Origin: Zancudomyces culisetae
Taxonomy: Eukaryota > Kickxellomycota > Harpellomycetes > Harpellales > Legeriomycetaceae
Length of the DNA: 31,937 bases
Direction of reading: 5' to 3'
Assembly (NCBI GenBank): GCA_001969505.1
Contig: LSSK01000343.1
Location: 1-31,937 of the forward strand
Below are positions 1-8,887 of the stretch, piece after piece (position 1 is the first letter of the stretch; each line of letters opens with the position of its first letter). The notes beneath the pieces are model-generated. The model saw nothing but the letters and a program-made list of their open reading frames with translations, was not told the origin of the DNA and made no database searches. The position numbers and the translations under genes are program-made.

Positions 1-401
1 GAGATTGATCGAAGGTTCGCAATTTCGGCGTCTAAAAAGATAAAATTTGATGGATGGGCTGTTGATGCGGGATTGCCAGTAGAGTTAAGAAGTGCTGAGG
101 ACGAAGCTTGAGTACTGGAATTGGCAGCACCCGAATTGGGTGTCGAAGACGCTATCGACGCTAGTAATCGCTTTTGGGTAGTCTTGGAAAAACAAGGTGG
201 AATACTCATCCGGACATACTCTTCGGCATCTAGTGGATCAGCAAGCCAGAATGGAAGAGGAAGCTTTTGTGATTGGGGGTGTTTGCTCGGGTTGTTGTGT
301 ACGTCAAAAGATAGCCCGACGAGCGTTTGAATTGTTGTGCAGGGCACTTGTTGTTGCACGCATAAAATGTCGTCGATATCGTAGTAATCTCGTGAATTCA
401 T
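1..401 (-). CDS. PSF3: GINS complex subunit Psf3, N-terminal part (cut by window edge)
   Basis: Psf3 is one of four GINS subunits. GINS joins Cdc45 and Mcm2-7 to form the nuclear replicative helicase. The minus strand reads without a stop from an ATG at 401-399 to the left edge (133 codons), so the C-terminal helical part is missing. Residues 6-13 read YYDIDDIL and are followed by a VPC motif, an HNNP motif and the block KLPLPFWLADPL. These line up in order with yeast Psf3 (YYDIDDVL, FPC, ENNP, KLSLPLWLA). A Ser/Ala/Thr/Asn-rich stretch at about residues 84-117 looks like a lineage-specific insert before the next helix (NFIFLDAEIANL). No in-frame ATG lies closely upstream, so this start is chosen. 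It is divergent from SWR1. A perfect MCB element lies 72 bp upstream, which fits a G1/S-regulated replication gene. Confidence 0.88.
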   Translation of the reverse strand, partial: MNSRDYYDIDDILCVQQQVPCTTIQTLVGLSFDVHNNPSKHPQSQKLPLPFWLADPLDAEEYVRMSIPPCFSKTTQKRLLASIASSTPNSGAANSSTQASSSALLNSTGNPASTAHPSNFIFLDAEIANLRSI

Positions 402-472
402 GGGTATTTCAACAATGGTTGCTGTTTTAATACTAGTAGCGGTAAATTATGGTTGCGAAATGACTGGAATAG

Positions 473-478
473 ACGCGT
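473..478. promoter_or_regulatory. MCB (MluI cell-cycle box) upstream of PSF3
   Basis: The palindromic hexamer ACGCGT lies 72 bp upstream of the PSF3 ATG. It is the MBF (Mbp1/Swi6) binding site that drives G1/S expression of replication genes in ascomycetes. CpG-containing hexamers are rare in this AT-rich intergenic DNA, so position and gene function support a real site. Confidence 0.6.
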
Positions 479-891
479 TTATATTCAAATGAATATTATA
501 AAAAAAAAGTACTGCTTGTGAGTGTGGTTAATATTAAAAGAATAGTATTAGGACTCGAGTATTTATGTATTTAAATGATATTGGTATATAGTTACAAGTG
601 GATAAATTTTGCTATTGTAAATAAAAACTAAACGTGTATAGCAAATGAATAAATGTAAATGTTCGTGATAATAATTTATTTTTTATTTTCAGTTTATAGC
701 TTTTAGTTGGATAGGAAAAAGTGAATAAGAGAATTAAATAATGCAAAAATTTAGTTGGATCAAAAAACCAGAACCAAAACCAAAACCAAAAGTAAAAATA
801 AAAAAGCAAGTGGTACAAAAAATTATTGCATCTAAAAAGTAAACAAACAAAAAAATAATTATGCCAATCAAAAAATAAATAGTTGAGATCA

Positions 892-896
892 ACGCG
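892..896. promoter_or_regulatory. Second ACGCG half-match
   Basis: ACGCG (context aacgcgctta) is the MCB core without the last T. It lies about 490 bp upstream of PSF3 in the shared PSF3/SWR1 interval. On its own it is weak; it is listed because a perfect MCB lies nearer to PSF3. Confidence 0.25.
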
Positions 897-1958
897 CTTA
901 GTGAGTTCCCAGTATCAAGACAAAAGAGTAGCATGAATATATAACAAATTTTGCAAATTAAATGTATTATTGCCAAAGAAAAATAAAAATACAAGAGTTG
1001 AATATTCCGATGATATTACAAAACATTTAGAGAAATGAGAATCGATGTATTACCAATATTATATGGTAAGAAATATGTTGGAAATGACCCAGAAATAATA
1101 CTTTAATATTATCAATAGTTAGTCAATATATTTTCTCTCAAGCAAAACATAAAGTACAAACCAAGTTGTATCTAGTAATGTTTATTGTAATTTAAAAGTA
1201 ATAGAGAGTGTAATGTATGAGCTATAGAGTTATTAGATGTGTAAAACAAATAAATGAATACTTGGGGAGGTTGAGCAGGGAGAAAAGAAAAAAAAAAAAA
1301 AAGAAAAGAGAAAAGCGAAAATACATAATTTGTAGGTTTCCTGGTTTGGTTGGATCTCATAAAAGTTGCAAGAAGATATGAACTACTTTGTTTCTTGGTG
1401 ATACTGGTATTAAAAATCATAGCAACTACCATAAGTGGGGGGGGGTTATCAATATTAGCAATTAACAATGTCGATAATAAAATGAAATTTTGGTCACACT
1501 GGTAGGTTGAATAATTTAGTACATGGATAGATAATAATATTAAAAAAATCATGGTTTGTTTTCGATCCACTTTGTATTTTTCATATACTTTATATATTTG
1601 ATTTGCTATTTATTTATTTGAGTTTTAAAAAAAATAGTAAAAAAAAATTTTATAGATTAATTACAAGAAATGAAATTATTCAATCAAACTTAACCAAACC
1701 AAACCTAAAAAAAAATAAAAATTGGTGGTGAAAAAATAAAATAAAAATGAAATAGAAATTAGTACAACAGCAATAATAATAATAAATAAATAAAGTATAT
1801 AGGAAAATAAAGGGGACTTTCAAGAGATTATTAGAGTCTAATAGAATTAAATATATACCGGACTAAAAAAAAAGAGAGAGAGAAAATAAAATACATTTAT
1901 ATACAAATGACAAGGTGGAAGTAATAAGGAAGCGAGTAAAAAAGCATAGAATCGAAAA

Positions 1959-4900
1959 ATGAAGAAGGAACGAGTAGAAATTGTAGTGCAAGTTAAGCGC
2001 GAGGTAAGTATTGTCGGAATTCTTTGAAAATCGTATTATCGGAATCATTTTTGAGAACAGTCAAAAAAAAAAGGAATATGAATAAAAAAAAAGGGCTAAT
2101 AGATAATGTATAAATAAATGTAGAATGGGGTAAAATCACAAGAAATAGCGAGCGAAACAGTGGAGGAAGAATGTGTAGTGATACCGGAGTGGGAAAAGAT
2201 CAAAATCGACAAAAAAGCAATAGAGGAGGAATTGGAGTGGTTTGGGCAGGAATTGGTGGTGTCAAATTATATAGGGAGGGATCATGAAAGTAAAGAAAAA
2301 TTGATTGAGAAGGAAAAAGAAGGGGTCAAAACGAAGGAGAAGGACAAGGAAAATGAAAAAGATAAAGGAAAAACGAAAGGGAAAGGGAAAAGTGAAGAAT
2401 TGGAATGGGAAGAGGAAGGTGGTGAGGCAATCAGGGTGAAAAGAGGTAGGGAATTTGAAGATTGGGTTAGTGAACAGGCAAGTATACAGGATAAATTATA
2501 TAAGCGATTCAAAGCATTACAGAGCCAAAATTGTAGAGAGAATAAGGATATGCAAGGGGAGAGTGGAGAGTGTGGAAAGGAAGAGGAAAAGGAAAAGGTT
2601 AATGGTGAAGGGATTTTGGGGGTGTATAAAGCCAATGGGTATGTTGAAAAGATGGATAGAAAACAGGCAGGAGTGATGATAAGTAGGATGATAAGGCCAT
2701 TAAAAGAGGAGATTGAAGGATATATGGATAGAGAACAAGGAGACGGAAAAGGAAAAGGTAAAGGACAGGGGGAGGGGGAGGGGATTGGAGTGAGTATGGG
2801 TATGGGTATGAGTACTGGGATAGGAGGTGGGATGGGAATAGGGATGGGGATAGGAGGTGAAAAAGAAGGATGGAGAGATAGAATGATTCAGGATGTGAAA
2901 AATCGATATAAAGATATTTTGGAAACCAGGCAACAACACCATAGTAAATTGAAAAGAGCACTTAAAAACCTTTTTAAAGAAAGGGGGGAAATACTCGGAA
3001 TGAATATGATTGATGAAGACGAAGAGGAAGAAGATCAAAGGGGAGAAGGAAGGGAGGAGGAGGAGGAGGAGAAGGGAAGAGGAGAGAGAGAAAGAGAAAG
3101 AGAAAGAGAAAGAGAAAATAGTTTTGGTTGGGGTAAGAGAGGAGTAGTTGGGAAAAGTAAAAGAGGGAAAAAAAGAAGAGTTCAGAGTAAGGAAGAAGAG
3201 AGAAAAAGGAAGCTTGCGAAACAAGCAGGGCGGGAGGTGATAAAACGATTTGAGTACATTAAGAGTATATTACAGGCAAAAAAGGAAATAGAACGGCTTA
3301 AACGAGAGGAAGAAGAGGGGAGAAACAAGTTGGAGAATATGGTAGAGTATTCGAAAAAGTTGTTAAAGAAACGAGAAGAAAGAGTGATACTGAGTGATAT
3401 GGAGGATGAATATTATATGAGTGAAGAAGAAGAAAGTGCGAATGAAAATGAGGAAATTGAACAAGAAGAAGAACAAGAAGATGTTGGTGATGATGAAGAA
3501 GATGAAGAAGAGGAGGAAGAAGAAGAAGAGGAAGAGGAAGAGGAAGTGGAGGAAGAAGAAGAAGAAGAGCAGGCAAGTATTGCGACATTGGTAGAAAAAC
3601 CAATACGAGTATCAGAGCTACTCCGATGCAAGCTGCGAGAGTACCAAGTGGAAGGATTCGAGTGGTTAGTACGGCAGCATTTCAGCAAGCTGAACAGTAT
3701 ATTGGCGGACGAAATGGGATTGGGCAAGACAGTACAAACGATAGCACTACTGGGGTATTTGGCGAGTGAGCTAGGAGACTGGGGGCCGCACTTGGTAGTT
3801 GTACCGAGTTCGGTATTGATGAATTGGGAGAGCGAGTTCAAGCGGTGGTTGCCAGGATTTAAAATCACAGTGATATATGGAAGTGTTCGAGAACGTAAAG
3901 TGCAGCGACAAGGGTGGAGCAAGGAGAATGCGGTGCATGTATGTATTACGAGTTACCAGTTGGCACTACAAGATTACCGGGTGTTTCGGCGACGTAAATG
4001 GCGATATTTGGTACTGGACGAAGCACATAATATCAAGAATTGGCAGAGTAAAAAATGGCAAATGTTACTGGGAATAAATAGCGACTATCGATTGTTATTG
4101 ACAGGAACACCGCTGCAGAACAATATAGGCGAATTGTGGAGCTTGATGTATTTCCTGTTGGTAGACGATGATGCAAGCAATGGGCCATTTGCGGGATTAG
4201 AAGAGTTCCAGCAATGGTTTGGCAGACCAATAACCAAAATATTTGAGGATGCACATAACACTACAAGACAGAATGAGGCAAACAGGGCCATCAACAAACT
4301 CAAATCTCTGATTAAGCCGTATATGTTACGAAGACTTAAACGGAATGTTGAAAAACAACTTCCTCGTAAAGTCGAACACGTTATTAAATGCGAAATGTCC
4401 AAACGTCAAAAATTGTTATATGAGGATTATATATCTCGGGCAAAGACACGGAATGCGCTATCACGTGGTGGATATATGGATGTTATGGGATGTTTGGTGC
4501 AGTTACGTAAAGTATGTAATCATCCCGAATTATTTTCTGCTAGTGGGTTAAGGGTTGAAACACCATTAGTGACAAATGGTATATGGGGAAATAGAAGCAG
4601 TAGTAGTGGTAGCAATAGTACATGTATTGCAGCACTTGAATGTGTTGAAAGATTATTGTTGAAAAGTAATCATTTTGCAAAGAATAAACAAAGTAAAGAA
4701 GGGGAAGAGGGAGAGGCAGAGGGAGAGGAAGAGGAAGAGTCAATGATTTTAAGGGTGGTTAGTGTAATATATTATAGAAATGGAAAATTTGCTAATAAAG
4801 CCATAAAAGAACGAATTTGTAATACTCGAGATTTCATGCACAGATATAATAACAATAACAATAACAATAGTAGTAGTAGTAAAAAAGAGAATCGATTAAT

Positions 4901-6113
4901 GGAAATCAACAACTTGCGAATAAACCAAAACATAAATAATAGTAATGGAATGAACTGTTATAATGAACTAGTGTATATGATACATAGAGAAATACCAAAC
5001 ATGTACAATTGTGTTATTGGTGGTGGTATTATTGAAAATGTTGTAAAAGAAATTCAAAACGTAATGGAAGTGGAATTAATGCGTAATGAACAAAATCGAA
5101 TAACAACACTAGTATTACCCAAAATTATAGTACTATCACCAAACAAATACAACAACAACAATAGTGGTAATAATAATAATAATAATAATAGTAATACTAA
5201 TAGTAATATAGGGAGAAATCAAACAATACAAGCGGCACGAGTAAGTGATAAATACGAACTAGTTCACGAAAGTGGTAAACTAAAGATTCTAGCCAAACTA
5301 CTTGACAAGTTGATAAAGAATGAACAGCATAAAGTAATAATTTTTACACAAATGTCACGAATGTTGGATATTTTGGAACAGTTTCTCAATCTCTATTCGT
5401 ACCGGTATTTGCGGTTAGATGGAAGCACCAAAATCGATACGCGGTTGGCTCTGACTAATATATTTAACCATCCACAATCGCGGTACCACGTATTTCTGTG
5501 TAGCAGCAAAGCAGGAGGTGTTGGGATTAATTTGACGGGTGCTGACGTGGTGGTCTTTTATGACTCTGATTGGAACCCAGCAGTTGATGCACAGTGCATG
5601 GACCGTGCTCATCGGATAGGCCAGCGTAATGAAGTCCATATTTATAGACTGTTGTGTACAAATTCTGTTGAACAAAGTATTTATACCCGTGCTTGCCAAA
5701 AGAAATGGATGGAACGTGCTATCATTAACGATGATAATGGAAATGATGAGTTTTATCAAGAAGAATTTACTGTTGATTATAAATCTATTGCTGCTGATCT
5801 CTTGGGATCTCAACAAGTATTACAATCAACAAATACAAATACAAATACAAATACAACAACAACAACAACAACAACAACCAAAACTACTACCTTTACCACT
5901 TTTAATAATGAAAAAGTTAAAGAGAAGGATCAGTATAAAGAGAAAAACATAGAGAAAAATGAAAACCAAAACCAAAACCAAAAGGAAAACCAAAAGGAAA
6001 ATGAAAAGGATGAAAAACAAACATTACAATTACAAAACAAAACTCTAATATCATCCAATCAAAACACTCTTGATAGCATTGGCCACATTGACGATTATAT
6101 TTGTAAAACTTGA
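1959..6113 (+). CDS. SWR1: Swr1, ATPase of the SWR1 H2A.Z-exchange complex (with candidate 5' intron)
   Basis: Swr1 is the Snf2-family motor that replaces H2A with H2A.Z in nucleosomes. The open frame runs from 2124 to the stop at 6111-6113 but has no ATG near its 5' end. A 15-codon exon at 1959-2003 followed by a GTAAGT intron (2004-2123) joins it in frame and gives about 1344 residues. Order of parts: a charged N-terminus; an HSA-like basic helix (about 3180-3370); a Glu-rich block before the motor (3490-3570); ATPase lobe 1 with DEMGLGKT (3708-3731), DEAH (4017-4028) and TPLQNN; a long low-complexity insert (about 4540-5280) typical of the split INO80/SWR1 ATPases; lobe 2 with RLDGSTK, SSKAGGVGINLTGAD and DRAHRIGQ; and an Asn/Thr/Gln/Lys-rich tail. 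GPHLVVVPSSVLMNWESEFK and FQQWFGRPI point to Swr1 rather than Ino80. Its 3' end is 25 bp from that of RRN3. Confidence 0.9.
2004..2123 (+). other. Candidate 120-nt intron in SWR1
   Basis: The donor is GAG|GTAAGT and the acceptor is TGTAG|AAT. A branch-like CTAAT at 2096-2100 lies 24 nt before the acceptor. The reading frame before the donor is open only in the phase of the ATG at 1959 (15 codons, phase 0). Among AG dinucleotides between 2060 and 2160, only the one at 2122-2123 keeps that phase and avoids a stop. A nearer AG (2101-2102) directly after the branch motif would lead into an in-frame stop at 2115. Not confirmed by transcript data. Confidence 0.55.
3490..3570 (+). repeat. GAA/GAG trinucleotide tract coding for polyglutamate
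   Basis: Impure GAA/GAG repeats encode almost unbroken Glu just before the Swr1 motor. Swr1 proteins carry acidic stretches here that contribute to H2A.Z-H2B dimer binding; whether this one does is inferred. Confidence 0.8.
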
Positions 6114-6138
6114 AAAGTTCACAAATCCTAAATTCAAT
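6114..6138. other. 25-bp spacer between convergent SWR1 and RRN3
   Basis: The stop codons of SWR1 (6111-6113) and RRN3 (6141-6139) face each other across 25 AT-rich bases. Any normal 3' UTR of either gene must run into the coding region of the other, so the poly(A) sites must lie inside the opposite gene. Confidence 0.8.
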
Positions 6139-8223
6139 TTAGTTTGAAGACCAATGAATATATAATCCATCAATATTAAACTCTGATACAAACCCAAATG
6201 GCAAAGTTATAGGATCAAAAGGATAAAAATCAAACATTTCTCCTCCATCCAAATCTCCATTACTATTACTATTATTATTGTTATTGTTGTTATTAGCGTT
6301 GTTGTTGCTGTTGTTGTTGCTGTTAGTGTTAATATCGTTTTGTGTTACCAAATGTGAGCAATACATAAAATGTAATCGTCCCGAAATATCTGCAAATTGT
6401 GATGCTACATGACTATTGATGTGTCGTAACGGATTCAACTCGCTAAAAATCACTCGGTCTAATCCATGAGTTTCTTTACACCACTCACTATCACTATCAC
6501 TACCATTACCATTACCAATCCCCATCAAGTTCTCCTCTTCTGTTGTTGTTGTTGTTGTTGTTGTCTTTGTTATTACCAAACTGTCATGACGAAAACAAAA
6601 AATATATAAAATTGCTTGTACAACTGCATAAAATACCCGCGTAGTTGTTGGCATTTCCAACACTCGATAGTCCAGAAATACATTGCACCATTGTACCAAC
6701 AACCCCACTACACTACGGACCATTACTCCATCCAGAAACTTTGCCCGTGCCACAAAACTACCCACATAACACGCCACATTTGTCCTCTTCACACTATGCT
6801 CGTTGCTATATGGCGTACCCAGCTGCACTATCAAATTACCCAAAAACAAGTCACTATACTGCGTATTCGTGCTGCATATATAGAAATATATAAATTGCGT
6901 ATAGTGGTTCTTAAACGTCATTAGCACATGTGAATTGAAGATTTGCAACAATTGTTTGTACATATTGCTTGCCGTCGCCTCTCCCAACATGTTGAAGTAT
7001 CGTACTGTCTTTCCAACTATATAATCCAGCTTTACTATCATCTCTTGAACATTATAATATATCTTGTCCTTTTTATTGATTTCAAATTCACTAATACTTG
7101 CCACTTCATCATTAAAATCATCCTCCTCTTCTTCCTCATCCTCTTCTTCTTCTTCCTCATCCTGTTCTTGTGCTTTTCCTTGTCCTTGTCCTAATTGTTT
7201 TCCTTTGGAATTATTTCCTCCATCCCTTTCCTCACTACCTGCAAATGTTAATGTCTCAAACTCATCAATTTCCACCTGAATCTCTACATCCATTACCAAA
7301 GCCAATTCCAAAAGCAGTACCATCATGCTCGCATTCCCTAACCCTCCTCCTCCTCCTCCTACACCTCCTCCATTCACATCATTGACTCCATAATTGACTA
7401 TCTCCAATACATTATCCACAAAATTCCTAACTACTCCACATGGCTGACTCTTATGCGGCTTATTGCTGACTACTTGTTGATAAAATGTTTCTCCCATTGT
7501 CGGAATAATATACGTAATCAACTGATATATCACTTCATGGACTGCTGCCAATGGTCGGACACCATCCTTGTTACCAGATTCAAGTGCATTATGGCTACTG
7601 AATACCAATCGCGTCAATTGGTGTACTATTAGCGGGGCGAATTTGGGATTGGCACTACACAGTCGCAATATAAACATTCGGTATATCAATTGTTGCTCCT
7701 TTTCCACGTTACTATTGTTGTTTATATTTGTGAATGCTTGTACGAGTAATCTTTCATTAATTATGGCCAGTACCAGTTTGAAATGATAGTGGTACTCAAA
7801 CCGCATCTTGTTCACATGCTGTAGGACTCCTCTTAGGTAGCATACCACCATTCCTCTCTGTGTCTGGCTATTTTGTGCACCGCCTGCTGAAAATATTCCA
7901 ATGATTTTTTCATACCCCTCTGCCTCGTCATGACTAAACACTGTGTTTATAAATACATTAACTAATTCGTTCTTTGCCACTCCTACTTCCTGATTGCTTA
8001 TACCAACTGTTCTGGTAGTTACCGCAGTTGTTGTAGTCGTCACCGCTGCCGCAGTTGCCACAGAATTGTTAATTCCATGTACTAGAGCTGAACTTGTTTC
8101 TTCTTGTAGCTGGTGAAAATGAAACAGGCCAAGATCATTACCTCGCACACCTGAATCGGTTTCATGGCTAACAGAGCTTTTTGTCTGTTGGTTGTAATGT
8201 GAAGAATTAATCATTACCTCCAT
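6139..8223 (-). CDS. RRN3: RNA polymerase I-specific initiation factor Rrn3
   Basis: Rrn3 (TIF-IA) binds RNA polymerase I in the nucleolus and makes it competent to initiate rRNA transcription. The 694-residue frame starts at an ATG at 8223. The C-terminal half carries the family signature: ACYVGSFVARAKFL (about 484-497), AILYIFCFRHD (537-547), VIFSELNPLRHIN (591-603) and FDFYPFDP (664-671), matching yeast YLGSYIARAKKL, CYIFCFRHN, ISKFNPLKF and SYFPYDP. An acidic Glu/Asp loop (about 355-369) sits where yeast Rrn3 has its long acidic loop. Insertions are low complexity: Thr-rich (about 60-72 and 553-561), Gly-rich (285-296) and an Asn run (632-655). Length is close to yeast (627 aa) once inserts are allowed for. 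The N-terminal third is poorly recognisable. Transcribed toward SWR1; the CAF120-like gene lies upstream in the same orientation. Confidence 0.9.
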   Translation of the reverse strand: MEVMINSSHYNQQTKSSVSHETDSGVRGNDLGLFHFHQLQEETSSALVHGINNSVATAAAVTTTTTAVTTRTVGISNQEVGVAKNELVNVFINTVFSHDEAEGYEKIIGIFSAGGAQNSQTQRGMVVCYLRGVLQHVNKMRFEYHYHFKLVLAIINERLLVQAFTNINNNSNVEKEQQLIYRMFILRLCSANPKFAPLIVHQLTRLVFSSHNALESGNKDGVRPLAAVHEVIYQLITYIIPTMGETFYQQVVSNKPHKSQPCGVVRNFVDNVLEIVNYGVNDVNGGGVGGGGGGLGNASMMVLLLELALVMDVEIQVEIDEFETLTFAGSEERDGGNNSKGKQLGQGQGKAQEQDEEEEEEDEEEEEDDFNDEVASISEFEINKKDKIYYNVQEMIVKLDYIVGKTVRYFNMLGEATASNMYKQLLQIFNSHVLMTFKNHYTQFIYFYICSTNTQYSDLFLGNLIVQLGTPYSNEHSVKRTNVACYVGSFVARAKFLDGVMVRSVVGLLVQWCNVFLDYRVLEMPTTTRVFYAVVQAILYIFCFRHDSLVITKTTTTTTTTEEENLMGIGNGNGSDSDSEWCKETHGLDRVIFSELNPLRHINSHVASQFADISGRLHFMYCSHLVTQNDINTNSNNNSNNNANNNNNNNNSNSNGDLDGGEMFDFYPFDPITLPFGFVSEFNIDGLYIHWSSN

Positions 8224-8887
8224 TGTTTTTCTTTATTCTTTTCTTTACTTTACTTTAGTCAGAAAAGTGGTAGGTAATAAATTATACAACTTATTATATT
8301 TTATTTTTATTTATTTTTTTGCGTCCCTTTATATTTCTAAATAGTATATTATATGATGTGTTGGATTTATAAAATGGAATTGAATATACTAAAAATGTAA
8401 ATATGTAGTATATATTGTTTTATATTATAACCCTCTCTAGCTGCGTATTTTCTTTTTTTTTTCTTTTTTTTAATAATATTTACAACTCCTTATTTACAAT
8501 TCTAGTATATAAGCAAGAAAAAAAAAAGAAAAAAAAATTTTTTTTTGTATATATGTACTTTTCAGTATTTATTTAGCCATTGTTTTATTTTGCTTTTACG
8601 ACAAATAAAATTGCTTGATTTACATTGGTTCTTTGTATGTTTATTGGCTGATGCAGTTTATAATTCTCCAATAATCTACCACTATTAATAACAATAAAAA
8701 TTTTTTTTTCTTTTTCTTTCTTTTTGTATAAGGTCGGTGTTAATATTGATGGATAATTTTTTTATTCATTACCAAATAATCTTTAAATTAGGCTTTTTTT
8801 TTTTGACAAAAATAAAAGGAAAAATATAAATTAAAATTTGTAAATAGTTAAATAGTTTAATAAATAAAAGAATCACATTTCTAACAG
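8224..8887. other. RRN3 promoter region and 3' end of the CAF120-like gene
   Basis: A 664-bp AT-rich spacer between two minus-strand genes. It is dominated by T and A homopolymers, as expected of a nucleosome-poor yeast promoter. No gene or RNA was seen. Confidence 0.6.
8531..8546. promoter_or_regulatory. A-tract/T-tract matching the RRPE core
   Basis: Seven A followed by nine T contain AAAAATTTT, the core of the ribosomal RNA processing element common upstream of yeast ribosome-biogenesis genes. It is about 310 bp upstream of the RRN3 ATG. The match fits the regulon, but such tracts are frequent by chance in AT-rich DNA. Confidence 0.25.

Larger units (their letters stand above)
402..1958. 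other. Divergent PSF3/SWR1 intergenic region
   Basis: This AT-rich, plus-strand A-rich spacer holds both promoters. Apart from the MCB sites it contains a small CCAAAA repeat near 776-790, a polypurine stretch near 1280-1316 and a run of nine G at 1437-1445. Open frames on the minus strand (for example 1172-1570) are Phe/Leu/Ser-rich translations of A-rich DNA and show no family resemblance. No tRNA or other RNA gene was recognised. Confidence 0.7.

Noticed and set aside
1172-1570. 132-codon minus-strand open frame
   Set aside because: Phe/Leu/Ser-rich translation of A-rich DNA, with no domain and in a spacer full of homopolymers.
3413-3922. Minus-strand frame with a long serine run opposite SWR1
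   Set aside because: It is the antisense shadow of the polyglutamate tract and conserved motor.
5828-5880. AAATAC and ACA repeats in SWR1 as possible insertion or mobile DNA
   Set aside because: Simple in-frame microsatellites in a low-complexity protein tail; no terminal repeats or duplication.
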